This document shows positions 53,384-61,699 of a stretch of DNA of 64,000 nucleotides, one piece after another; position 1 is the stretch's first letter; the number at the start of each line of letters is the position of its first letter. This DNA is from Lachnotalea glycerini (GTDB lineage: Bacteria; Bacillota; Clostridia; Lachnospirales; Lachnospiraceae): contig NZ_QICS01000011.1 in NCBI RefSeq assembly GCF_003201285.1, positions 81,414-145,413 on the forward strand, read 5' to 3'. The notes beneath the pieces are model-generated. The model ran no database searches and was not told the DNA's origin. It worked only from the letters and a program-made list of their open reading frames with translations. The translations under genes and the position numbers were made by a program.

Positions 53384-54220
53384 CTAAACTCCATTCCTTA
53401 CCCTAAGTAAAATAATACTTGCGTTATCTTTTGATTCACTCTTGTTTTGATTGACTAATTCTATTATTTCAAAAGCCATCTGCTGACAGCTTTCTTGTTT
53501 TTCCAATACACGTTCCACTTCCTTATAGCCTAGCAGTTCATAAATTCCATCACTCATCAGCACAACAATATCATTACTTTTAAGTCGAATAGGTGCATCA
53601 AACAATTCAATATCTTTAAAACCATCTCTTCCAAGATAATTATATAAGCGATGATTTTCCAGCAATTCCACAGCCTCTTGTCTGGACAGCTTTCCTTCAT
53701 AAAATCTTTGTTCTGCCAGTACAGCAACTGTATGACCGGCCGAAACAGGAACCAGACTTTTCTCTCTATAAACACATATTTTAACATTTCCTGCTACTGC
53801 ATAATACAAAAAACCTTTACGAAGCAGTGCGCAGCTAACACCGGCTGCTCCCCTTTCTTCTCCGTCAAGCGCTTTTAAGATTTCTTTGTTTGCGGAGTGA
53901 AACGCTTTGCGAAAATAATACTGTGGATTATGAAACGCATTATAATCTTCAAAGATATCCACAAAGGTATTGACGGCAATTTTACTTGCAATACGGCCAC
54001 CGTAAGCTCTGCCCATACCGTCAGACAATACAGCCATTGCTCCTTGAGATGTCACTGCTACTTCTCCTAAGTCTTCCTGCACTTCACAAGTACCAATGGT
54101 CATACAATAACCCCAATCGTCTTGGGCATTTGGTTCTTTTGATTTTATGAAAAGCTTCGCAAGCTCTAGCAAAATAATAACAAGAACCAATACCCCAATT
54201 ATATAATAGGAGATAACCAT
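53384..54220 (-). CDS. Membrane-anchored PP2C-type Ser/Thr phosphatase
   Basis: 278 residues with an N-terminal membrane helix (3-23) and a PP2C domain that keeps the metal and catalytic residues: AVLSDGMG (Asp67), YYAVAGNVKI, VVLMSDGIYE (Asp224) and KDNASIILL (Asp265). It should dephosphorylate Ser/Thr in the cytoplasm. In T6SS the phosphatase PppA, kinase PpkA and FHA protein control assembly; here PP2C and FHA genes are present but no kinase is seen in the window. The ribosome site is a G-rich GAGGGGG. Likely the active partner of the degenerate PP2C that follows. Confidence 0.9.
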   Translation of the reverse strand: MVISYYIIGVLVLVIILLELAKLFIKSKEPNAQDDWGYCMTIGTCEVQEDLGEVAVTSQGAMAVLSDGMGRAYGGRIASKIAVNTFVDIFEDYNAFHNPQYYFRKAFHSANKEILKALDGEERGAAGVSCALLRKGFLYYAVAGNVKICVYREKSLVPVSAGHTVAVLAEQRFYEGKLSRQEAVELLENHRLYNYLGRDGFKDIELFDAPIRLKSNDIVVLMSDGIYELLGYKEVERVLEKQESCQQMAFEIIELVNQNKSESKDNASIILLRVRNGV

Positions 54221-54241
54221 ATTATTTTCCCCCTCATCTTT

Positions 54242-54763
54242 CTACTCCCACATATAATTTGATCCACAGAATGGAAGGAACAAAAATGTAGATTTTCCAA
54301 GCTCAATCTTGGCATACGGATAGAGCGGCATAGGTGTATAAACTGCATTTTCATCCAGATAAACCAATCCATTCGCATCTCCTGGTAAAAGCATAAATTC
54401 CTTTTTCTTCTTATCAAAAACAATAATTGCATGGTTTCGCCTGGATATTTCATTATCACCTAATATCTGAATATCCATATCATCGGCACGCCCGATAAAG
54501 TTCTTGCCATCTATTATTTTATAATCCTTTCCTTTCCTTGGTCCATCAATGCAAACCAGCCAACCACAAACCGGCTTCACTTCTTCCTTAAACAATTCTT
54601 CCTCTAAGTCAACCTCTGATTTCTGCATCTCCTTTTTTTCCGGAGTAGCTGTCTCAATATTACAATAAGGGCATACTGTTCCATACCTCTTTTTGCTGAA
54701 CATATGTCCATTTTGACAGCGAATTAAATTGGATTCTCCCATTTCCTTCAACATCCTTTCCAC
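54242..54763 (-). CDS. FHA-domain protein with N-terminal zinc ribbon
   Basis: 173 residues (start uncertain: GTG 54763, or Met at 54742). A CQNGH...CPYC cluster (Cys16, His20, Cys31, Cys34) is a zinc-ribbon, and residues 70-165 form an FHA domain with FIGRADDMDIQI and EISRRNHAII, where Arg, Ser and His positions match phosphothreonine binding. It should read phosphorylation made by a Ser/Thr kinase and undone by the PP2C encoded next. It overlaps nothing and lies 21 bp from the PP2C gene. Confidence 0.85.
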   Translation of the reverse strand: MERMLKEMGESNLIRCQNGHMFSKKRYGTVCPYCNIETATPEKKEMQKSEVDLEEELFKEEVKPVCGWLVCIDGPRKGKDYKIIDGKNFIGRADDMDIQILGDNEISRRNHAIIVFDKKKKEFMLLPGDANGLVYLDENAVYTPMPLYPYAKIELGKSTFLFLPFCGSNYMWE

Positions 54764-54771
54764 TCATTTAT

Positions 54772-55317
54772 TTAAATAACCTGTAATCTGGTCAGAGCTA
54801 CACACACGATATCTCCTCTTTCTAGTTTACATGGTTTACCATAGGCAAGCTTATATTTCTTCCCATCTGTTTTTTGGATGCTCACTCCATTCTTTACAGA
54901 GATATCCTCTACATACCAGTCATTTCCCGAAAAGTTAAGAACTGCATGTTCAATGTCTATCATACTTGCATAGGTTGTCTGATCCAGATTAATATCCACC
55001 TGATTCTCGCCAATATCTCTGCCTATTACAAGACCGTTTTTGCCATAGATATCCCAACTGGTGAGTTTTTCATCGTTTTCACTAAGGAGAATCACCTCAG
55101 TCAGGGTACTTACAGGTGCTCTTTCCTTTTCTGATATATATTTATTCTCAGGAATGCTTGCTCTTTCTTCTTTCTCTGCCCAAAACACATGTACCCCTGC
55201 TAAAGCAAGCGCAAGCATAATCCACAGCCAGAAATAAGGGATTTTAGAGTATAAAAGTATTATCGTAGCAATCGCAACCAATAAAACTGCAATAATATAA
55301 TTTAAATTTCTCTTCAT
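54772..55317 (-). CDS. Membrane FHA-domain protein
   Basis: 181 residues with two membrane helices (IIAVLLVAIATIILLY and LWIMLALALAGVHVFWA) in the first 47 residues and a cytoplasmic FHA domain at 85-181 (LVIGRDIGENQVDINL, MIDIEHAVLNF, WYVEDISVKNGVSIQ). The phospho-binding Ser before His is replaced (IDIEHA), so ligand binding may be altered. It lies 3 bp after the DnaJ gene. It would recruit the phospho-signalling module to the membrane. Confidence 0.85.
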   Translation of the reverse strand: MKRNLNYIIAVLLVAIATIILLYSKIPYFWLWIMLALALAGVHVFWAEKEERASIPENKYISEKERAPVSTLTEVILLSENDEKLTSWDIYGKNGLVIGRDIGENQVDINLDQTTYASMIDIEHAVLNFSGNDWYVEDISVKNGVSIQKTDGKKYKLAYGKPCKLERGDIVCVALTRLQVI

Positions 55318-55320
55318 ATT

Positions 55321-55758
55321 CTACCTCTTGATTCCCATAAATTTTTCAAACATGTCTGTAGTATCCAACGGATTTTTTTTAGATTTCACTTTATCTTCCC
55401 TTGTAATATCTTTTGTTTTATGATTAAATCCAAAAAAATCTTCAAAATTTTTATTTATATTCTCAAAATTAAAATTAGGAGATGATTCTGATTGTTTTTC
55501 TCCTTGTTGGTTTTTGGTAGATGCCGATTTTTCCTGATTCTGTTTTCTTCTCCTGTCATATTCTTGTCTTTTTTTAGGATTCTCCAGTATTTTGTAAGCT
55601 TCACTTATGTCATTAAATTTATCTGTATAGCTTTTATCATTGGCATGTGTATCTGGATGATACTTTTTTACAAGCCTTCTATAAGCCGCTTTAATTTCTA
55701 GTTCCGTAGCTTTTTCTGTTATCTCCAAAATCTGATACCAGTCACGTTCCTGTTCCAT
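55321..55758 (-). CDS. DnaJ-domain (J) co-chaperone
   Basis: 145 residues with an N-terminal J domain (DWYQILEITEKATELEIKAAYRRL, the HPD motif in YHPDTHAND, and YKILENPKKRQEYDRRR). The charged linker and C-terminal helix (NPLDTTDMFEKFMG) differ from DnaJ; there is no zinc or client domain. It should activate the operon's Hsp70-like ATPase. It is the first gene after the terminator structure at 55910-55979, so its expression is read-through dependent or from a weak promoter. Confidence 0.9.
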   Translation of the reverse strand: MEQERDWYQILEITEKATELEIKAAYRRLVKKYHPDTHANDKSYTDKFNDISEAYKILENPKKRQEYDRRRKQNQEKSASTKNQQGEKQSESSPNFNFENINKNFEDFFGFNHKTKDITREDKVKSKKNPLDTTDMFEKFMGIKR

Positions 55759-55909
55759 ACGATTCCTCCCTCTCTTATCCTCATTCTAAGACCTTTCCGC
55801 ATAGGGAAACGCTTTAGGATAAGGACAATTCTATAATAAAGTGCCTTCTATGCAGACACTCGCGTGCCCTCAAGGTTTAAAAGCAACTACTGCCAGTCCG
55901 CATGATGTA

Positions 55910-55979
55910 CCTTTTCTATGATAGGAAATTTTCGCCAGCTCTCCTATTATAGAAAAGGCACGTCTGGACAAGACGTGCC
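55910..55979 (-). terminator. Strong internal terminator with overlapping second hairpin
   Basis: On the minus strand GGCACGTCT-TGTCC-AGACGTGCC (55979-55957) is followed by TTTTCT, a classical terminator. Its tail is the 5' arm of a second 17-bp hairpin (55958-55942 with 55926-55910). The two may exclude each other. It separates the VWA/sheath/tube genes from DnaJ and the regulatory genes, giving high expression of structural parts and low expression of the rest. Confidence 0.85.
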
Positions 55980-56000
55980 CTTCATTACTTTGGAATAAGC

Positions 56001-56429
56001 TTAGGCTCCTGTATAACCTCCGTCAATAGCAATCTGATCGAGCTTATCTTTCTTTTGCTTAATAATGATTGTAAATGTTCCAATACCATCCGTATTTCCA
56101 TAATCTTCTTTATAATCAATTACAAATGCTCTTGGAAAACTATATTTTCTTTCTACTATACCAGCGTTGATAACCTCAATCGTAACCTGGCGATAAGCTG
56201 CTGAATTTTCCGCCGGAACCATTGACCATAAAGCGAGCTTTCTTGTACTGTCGAAAGGATCTCCGTCTGTTGCAACCAAAATCTTACCGGAAATCTCAAG
56301 CGTGCTCCCCACATCTTTTGTTCTTGCGTTAGAATCAAGAGGGATGTCCGTCTTGAACATCACTTTTTTCACGCAGTCTTTTGCAATTTCAAAGCTATCT
56401 TGTCCATCAATTTTAACTTTTAATGACAT
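56001..56429 (-). CDS. Hcp/TssD-like tube protein 2
   Basis: About 142 residues from ATG 56429 (GGGGGGAG, 5 nt spacing; the frame to 56465 has no such site). The pattern is a one-domain beta-barrel: MSLKVKIDGQDSFEIAKDC, LDSNARTKDVGSTLEISGKI, and the distal FPRAFVIDYKEDYGNTDGIG. This resembles T6SS tube proteins, in particular Bacteroidetes TssD, with an N-terminal strand pair, an N-x-R turn and an (A/F)-x-V-x-Y-x-E motif near the end. It is a paralogue of the upstream gene (shared SNARxxDxGxxLxIxGK). Two tube-type proteins in one operon suggest a heteromeric tube or tip/adaptor use. Tube identity is a structural inference. Confidence 0.68.
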   Translation of the reverse strand: MSLKVKIDGQDSFEIAKDCVKKVMFKTDIPLDSNARTKDVGSTLEISGKILVATDGDPFDSTRKLALWSMVPAENSAAYRQVTIEVINAGIVERKYSFPRAFVIDYKEDYGNTDGIGTFTIIIKQKKDKLDQIAIDGGYTGA

Positions 56430-56442
56430 ATTATCTCCCCCC

Positions 56443-56868
56443 TTATTGTCCAAATCCGCCATCAACGGTGGTATCCTGTGTTAGATCTTTCTTCTGTTTT
56501 ACATGAAGATAAAAAACACCTACTCCATGCTCATCATCCAGTTCTTCCCTGTAATCCATAACAAATGCATTAGGAAGGGTAATCTGTCGTATTACCTGAT
56601 CTGCTGCAACAATGTCTACCTGAACTTTACGATAACTGTCTGCAGATTCACTTGGTACTATACTCCATTTTGCAAGGTTTAAAGTGGAATCCTCCACCTC
56701 GGCTCCTAAAGAAAACAACATTTTTCCTTGGATAATCAGTTCTGTTCCGTGATCTGTTGCTCTTGCATTAGAATCCTCTGGAATATCTGAGTGGAAATTC
56801 ACACTTGTGATACATCTCTCACTTAGGTTTACTGGTCCTGATCCGTCAATTTTTAGTCTAAATCCCAT
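56443..56868 (-). CDS. Hcp/TssD-like tube protein 1
   Basis: 141 residues, paralogue of the next gene: LKIDGSGPVNLSERCI, PEDSNARATDHGTELIIQGK, LPNAFVMDYREELDDEHGVG. Sequence, size (140 residues), all-beta pattern and position next to a sheath-like gene suggest a tail-tube/Hcp fold. It comes directly after the sheath-like gene with GGGAG before the ATG. It would stack as hexameric rings inside the sheath. Sequence identity to known Hcp is too low for certainty. Confidence 0.68.
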   Translation of the reverse strand: MGFRLKIDGSGPVNLSERCITSVNFHSDIPEDSNARATDHGTELIIQGKMLFSLGAEVEDSTLNLAKWSIVPSESADSYRKVQVDIVAADQVIRQITLPNAFVMDYREELDDEHGVGVFYLHVKQKKDLTQDTTVDGGFGQ

Positions 56869-56902
56869 TAATCATTTCTCCCTTCATTTGAATTAAATTA
56901 TG

Positions 56903-59092
56903 TTATGCATTTGAGCTTACCCGATTAATTAACACTTCCAAATTACGTGGGCTTCCATTAAACGATATAGTAAGTTCACAAATGCTGGTTGCCTCATCTA
57001 TGCTATACTCTAAATTATCTCCTTCTGTGATAATCGCATTGATACAATCCTTTTTCATTGCCCATTTGCTCTTTTGACTTTGTGGATTATTCGAAAAGAA
57101 GTTTTTGATGTTATCTTCTTTGAAATCTCCGGTTACATATCTGAGTATTCTTTCAATATAAGTGGTCACCTGTGTTTTATACACGGATTCATAAGAGGAA
57201 TATTCCGAATTGTATAACAGATTTCTTGCCTTATAGACAGTAATATTCGTTATATTCTCACCGTTAAGTGATGCATTTTCTGATGAGAATATCCAGCCAA
57301 AGTTCTTCTGGTTAATCTGATTCTTTATCGTGGTTGTAAAACCAGTTATTTCTTTGGGCATTGTTGTATAGGCCAACAAAGAATTGTTTCCTGCTTCTAT
57401 GTCAAAGCGTACGCCGGGAAGCTCTGAATCCGTTCTTACCTTTGTACGGTTGAAATGTGCCTTTAAGTATTCCGGGCACTGACAAGCTGCCTGAAATCCT
57501 GCTGCAACATACGCTCCGTTAATATAGACACCCTCAATCCATAACCGCATTACATCTTCCTTTGCATCAGAGAATGCTACACCATTATTGTCTGTTACAC
57601 GCATTTTGGTATCTAATGTAACACCGGATTTATTCTTTGGAATAACAGTAAAATTCGGTAAAACAGGAATTGCAAATTCACTGTATGGTTTTCCAACTAA
57701 AGGTGCACATTTTTCTATGGCTTTCTCAACACCTTCTGCGGCAAGTGCATTAAAGGTTGTTTCCTCCCTGTTCTCAAAAGAGAAAAATGTTCCTACCCGA
57801 TAATCTTTAAATACATCTAGCAAAATACTTAGGGATTCCATGCTGTACACATCGGTTCCTGCTTTTTGGACATTCCCCTTAAATCTTTCTCTGTTGATTT
57901 TATTGGTAACATTCTGGCTCCATGAAACATTAGGATAAATAGCGTACCAGATTGTATCTTTAAAATTGTTTTTGCTGTTGGTTGTATTTAAGTATGTAAT
58001 CAGTCTTGGCAGGTTAGAGCTTTTCGCCAGCATCTCCGGCGAGATATTTGCGATCAGCAGTGATGGAGACATGCCCTTAGATTTTGCCTTATACTGATCA
58101 AAAAACATTTTGACTCCCAGCAGTTTTTCCACTAAAGGTTTCACTACTTTGATAAAGTTATCTTTTGAGGTACGGTAAAATTCCAAATAAGAGTTGTAAT
58201 TTTGTACCTCAGTCTCTACATCAATTTTTGTCTGATTTGTGGATGTCAGCGGACAGAATGTACGAACCACCAGATTCTGAACATAATCACTTGGCGTGTC
58301 GTTGACTGCGTTATAATCTTCTTTGATTACTTCGATTAATCCGGCATTCATGTTATCATCTAAAGTAGCCAATGCTGTATTTTCTTCCTTGGGAGCTTCT
58401 AAAACTTTTATTTCCCCATTGTCTGCCATCGTAAGAATTCCCGGTACCAGTTCCTTGTGGTCTGATTTTTGTTCTCCTCCACCTAACAGCAAACGGGTCT
58501 TAACGTCTTCAATCGCTAATGGGAGCATTGCCATTACATTGTTATAATTAGAACTGGCTTCTTCAAACAGCAAATTCAGTCGATCACCTAGATCTAACTT
58601 TCCCGGGTCTCCTTCTTCCATTTCCGTGTATTTGGTGTAATTATACTGAATCTCCTTACGAACCTGCTTAATGTCCTCCATAACCTTTTTAGGAGAAATC
58701 ATTTCCAGTAGCTTCTCAAATCCAAATTCCACGTTCAAGAGTCCTTGTGACTTTCTTGAGCTCATAACAGTGAAAACGGTTTTTAAAAAATTCTCCTGTT
58801 CATTTAGTTTGATTTGAGTCAGCATTGATTCAGAAATATTTTCTGGCTTTTTCAAGGTATACTTTACCGATTGCGAGTTTGCATCAAAAAATGACCAAAT
58901 AACTGGTGCCATTTTCCTCTCTGCTTCTTCGTAGCTGCGGCACTCCAGATGTAGATTGATTTCGCGCATCTGGTCATCACTTAGACTGTCAATCCCTTTT
59001 ACCTCACCAACCAACGTGAGTAAGTCAAGTTTTTCTGGATTTATAACATCCAGTAAGATTGTCCGGTTAGTTTGGCTTATAATCTCCATCAT
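56903..59092 (-). CDS. Large candidate contractile-sheath (TssC-like) protein
   Basis: 729 residues, cytoplasmic. N-terminal RTILLDVINPEKLDLLTLVGEV is the kind of beta/helix opening seen in TssC/DUF877-type sheath proteins. A long middle domain has DTIWYAIYPNVSWSQN, VYSMESLSILLDVFKDYRVGTFFSF and IEKCAPLVGKPYSEFAIPVLPNF. The C-terminus (ITNITVYKARNLLYNSEYSSYE...TISFNGSPRNLEVLINRVSS) resembles the handshake beta-arm end of tail sheaths. No TssB-type small sheath subunit is present; the greater length may combine both. It is the second gene of the operon and directly precedes the two tube genes, as in phage and T6SS order. The call is a structural guess, and a fold search is the decisive test. 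Confidence 0.5.
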   Translation of the reverse strand: MMEIISQTNRTILLDVINPEKLDLLTLVGEVKGIDSLSDDQMREINLHLECRSYEEAERKMAPVIWSFFDANSQSVKYTLKKPENISESMLTQIKLNEQENFLKTVFTVMSSRKSQGLLNVEFGFEKLLEMISPKKVMEDIKQVRKEIQYNYTKYTEMEEGDPGKLDLGDRLNLLFEEASSNYNNVMAMLPLAIEDVKTRLLLGGGEQKSDHKELVPGILTMADNGEIKVLEAPKEENTALATLDDNMNAGLIEVIKEDYNAVNDTPSDYVQNLVVRTFCPLTSTNQTKIDVETEVQNYNSYLEFYRTSKDNFIKVVKPLVEKLLGVKMFFDQYKAKSKGMSPSLLIANISPEMLAKSSNLPRLITYLNTTNSKNNFKDTIWYAIYPNVSWSQNVTNKINRERFKGNVQKAGTDVYSMESLSILLDVFKDYRVGTFFSFENREETTFNALAAEGVEKAIEKCAPLVGKPYSEFAIPVLPNFTVIPKNKSGVTLDTKMRVTDNNGVAFSDAKEDVMRLWIEGVYINGAYVAAGFQAACQCPEYLKAHFNRTKVRTDSELPGVRFDIEAGNNSLLAYTTMPKEITGFTTTIKNQINQKNFGWIFSSENASLNGENITNITVYKARNLLYNSEYSSYESVYKTQVTTYIERILRYVTGDFKEDNIKNFFSNNPQSQKSKWAMKKDCINAIITEGDNLEYSIDEATSICELTISFNGSPRNLEVLINRVSSNA

Positions 59093-59151
59093 TTACCACT
59101 CCCTTCTCTTACTTTTCATTTATTTAATTCCATCCTGTTTGGCGCCATCTA

Positions 59152-60942
59152 TCAGCGCATTTCAGAAGGTTTTAAATCTTTGTATTGGAACGTCAGTTCG
59201 CTTGTTTCATCCTCGAATACAATATCGACTTTACCACCAACGGTAATCTGATAGCTCTTTTTCTTCATGAGGATTTCCCGATTCTTCATAACTGTGCAGT
59301 CCGAGTTGTTTGTTAATATTAAATTATGGTTCGGACCGGATTTAAAATAGATCTTGTCTGCGCCTTCAAATACTTCCTGCACTGCACAGCTATCTAAAAT
59401 ATCTGCCATTGACATAACTTTGCCTGAAGGCAGGCGGAATAGATTGTAGGTCAAAGGTGGGACATCATATCCCGTTGGTGTTCTTGTAATGTATATGTTC
59501 AATTTACCTGTATAGCTATATTTACTTGGCTCTGGTATATCATCGGGAGGTAAAGGCTTTGGCCGTCTGCTAATCAAAATCCAGAGGATAACCGCAGCTA
59601 CAATAATAGCAGTTACAATGCCTGTCCCTATGAGCAGATATGGGGGCTTAGGTTCTTCTAGTGGCAAAAGATTGGGGCCTTCCAAATTCACCGTAATGGT
59701 ATTTTCACCAATTACATAAAAGGGAAGCTTTGAGTAATCAATTTCAACATTTTCTGATTTGTTTTCAATTACTGCCTCTTGTACAGTTATTGTCCCTTCA
59801 CTCAATACGTTTTCTTGCGATTCATCACCATTTACAGCTATTCCCACACTGTTATTATTAAAATAGGGTTGTGTAAAAAGCTGTAAATTCTGATTTGTCA
59901 GGTCGAAAAAGGTATAGGTAATACGAGCAGTACGATCATAGCTGACTGCTGTTTCATCAGATGGAATTTTGTCCTCATATTCAATATTTACTTGTGGTAT
60001 TATTTGATACTCTGGAATCATAACGATTCGTACTCGACTCCCAGAGACTCCTTGAAAACTTAATTCAATTTTTTCACTTGATGGTTTTTTTATTTGAATC
60101 AGGGAATATCTCTCTCCATTAATCTGGTTTGCATCCTCTGCTTGAAAATTAGTCTTTAGATTTTTAATAGGTGAATCACTGGTTAAAAGTATTCGAACCA
60201 TGGTTGCATTTATAAATGGGCAATCAACGGATAGTGTCTCCTGTTGGCCATCTGCATCCACAATTGCGAGATTGGTTTGTTTGATATCCAATTTATCTAT
60301 AAGAATTGCGTCTATTGCATCTTGTATCTTGGAAGGTTGAGGTGCCAGATAATTACCACCGCCGGTATCCTCAGCGGCAGCAAAAATAGGATTATCGGTA
60401 TCTGTCATTTCCTGACCTAGCCCAATCACATGAATTGTGATTCCTGACTCCGCAGCCTGCTGTGTTGCTTCTTTGTATTGATATTTGGACTCAACTGTTG
60501 CTGCATCATCCTTTAACAGTATCTCACCATCGGAAAGCAATACAATAGTCTTTTCTGTTGCATCCTCTTCTTCGAGGAGTTCAACTGCCTGCAGTAAGCC
60601 TGCACCGGCGTTACTGTAGTTTTCATACTTAATTCCATTGGCAAGTTCCATAATCTGACTGCGCTGTTCACTGTCCACCGGTTTTTGACTGACTACAATA
60701 TCAGAGTTATAGGATACAACTCCCACTCTGTAATCACTTGGCAGTGCATAAGTCAATTGTGCAATACTATCTATTGCAAGGCGATTTACATCATTGGTTT
60801 TCATACTTCCACTGGAATCAAAAAGAAAAATGACAGACTTGTACTTGCTCTCCGTTTGTTCATTTGCATAGACTGTAAGATTCATTGCCAAAACAATGAG
60901 CCATACTAACATAATGGCAGACTTTATCCTTTGTTTTTTCAC
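59152..60942 (-). CDS. Secreted/membrane VWA-domain protein with cytoplasmic FHA-like C-terminus
   Basis: 596 residues, first gene of the operon, starting at GTG (GGGGGGAGAAAA). It has a signal peptide (cleavage near residue 26), a von Willebrand A domain with an intact MIDAS (FLFDSSGSM, Asp42, Ser44, Ser46; later Thr/Asp in VLLSDGE), beta-rich domains to about 430, one membrane helix at 435-457 (LLIGTGIVTAIIVAAVILWIL) and a cytoplasmic end of about 135 residues whose last part (KIYFKSGPNHNLILTNNSDCTVM) resembles a divergent FHA fold. So an outside adhesion/metal-binding module is tied to an inside phospho-recognition module. It probably anchors or triggers the apparatus. Confidence 0.85.
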   Translation of the reverse strand: MKKQRIKSAIMLVWLIVLAMNLTVYANEQTESKYKSVIFLFDSSGSMKTNDVNRLAIDSIAQLTYALPSDYRVGVVSYNSDIVVSQKPVDSEQRSQIMELANGIKYENYSNAGAGLLQAVELLEEEDATEKTIVLLSDGEILLKDDAATVESKYQYKEATQQAAESGITIHVIGLGQEMTDTDNPIFAAAEDTGGGNYLAPQPSKIQDAIDAILIDKLDIKQTNLAIVDADGQQETLSVDCPFINATMVRILLTSDSPIKNLKTNFQAEDANQINGERYSLIQIKKPSSEKIELSFQGVSGSRVRIVMIPEYQIIPQVNIEYEDKIPSDETAVSYDRTARITYTFFDLTNQNLQLFTQPYFNNNSVGIAVNGDESQENVLSEGTITVQEAVIENKSENVEIDYSKLPFYVIGENTITVNLEGPNLLPLEEPKPPYLLIGTGIVTAIIVAAVILWILISRRPKPLPPDDIPEPSKYSYTGKLNIYITRTPTGYDVPPLTYNLFRLPSGKVMSMADILDSCAVQEVFEGADKIYFKSGPNHNLILTNNSDCTVMKNREILMKKKSYQITVGGKVDIVFEDETSELTFQYKDLKPSEMR

Positions 60943-61032
60943 TTTTCTCCCCCCGTTTTCCCCATTTTCTACAAAACAATAGTCTTATTTTCTGATTATC
61001 AGATTATAGCAAAATTTGTCTAACTGTCGTTT

Positions 61033-61061
61033 ATTATAGTATTATATGATTTTTATGTCAA
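61033..61061 (-). promoter_or_regulatory. Consensus sigma-A promoter of the VWA-sheath-tube operon
   Basis: Minus-strand TTGACA (61061-61056), 17-bp spacer, TATAAT (61038-61033), an exact consensus match, with an 85-nt leader to the GTG at 60942. Confidence 0.88.
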
Positions 61062-61226
61062 TAGGTACTTTGACACATTTTTATCTTTCAATTTACTGTG
61101 ATTAATATTTATTAGTGTTAAGTTAATAATTATTAACAAATTTTTTACCTTTATTGTAAAATATAAGACATTTTAGCTTCTTTTCATTTTCCATATTTAT
61201 ATAAATAAACAGATCGCATCTAAATA

Positions 61227-61699
61227 TTAAATTTTTCTTATATTCTGATTTGCTTTGCTGCAATTATTTTCTGTGATGTTTCTAAAGGCATCGTAGGTAT
61301 AGCTCCCTGTTGCTTTTCCCTTGGTTTCTATCCGGGTTCTTCTTCCTCCCATATCATACCAAAAACTGGCTTCGCTTCCTGTTCCATCAAGAGTCTGTAT
61401 CAGGTTGCCATCTGTATCATAGAACTGTCTGGTTATCCTCCATTCCGCTCGATACGGCGGATTTCGCGGTTTAGCAGGTCGTATTCGTTTTTGGTTTTAC
61501 GTCCCTGATTATCGGTTATCTCTATGAGATTTCCGGCTTTATCATACGCAAAATGGGTGGTATTGTGTATTTTGCTTTTCTTCTCTTTGTGTGTTTCTGT
61601 GATTAAGCGGTCGGCTGCATCGTATTCCCGAAGAATTTCTCCGCCCGAGGGCAGTTGAATGCGGGTTTGATTGCCGTTTTTATCACGTTTTTTCCTCAA
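61227..61699 (-). pseudogene. Rhs-repeat fragment with frameshift
   Basis: From 61699 to 61433 the frame encodes YD-repeat motifs (REYDAADRLITE, FAYDKAGNLIEITDNQGRKT, YDLLNREIRRI) and stops. One frame over the repeats go on (RQFYDTDGNLIQTLDGTG, YDMGGRRTRIE, GSYTYDAFRNI) to a stop at 61227. A one-base loss near 61434-61440 explains this. A stop directly before 61699 marks the upstream edge. It is a dislocated internal piece of an Rhs gene. Confidence 0.85.

Noticed and set aside
46114..60942. Type VII (ESX) secretion locus, because FHA and PP2C genes are present
   Set aside because: No EccC/FtsK-like ATPase and no WXG100 protein are encoded; tube- and sheath-like proteins do not belong to ESX.
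46114..60942. Tellurite-resistance-type TerY-PP2C module
   Set aside because: VWA and PP2C are shared, but no TerD/TerC-like protein is present and the VWA protein is exported rather than cytoplasmic.
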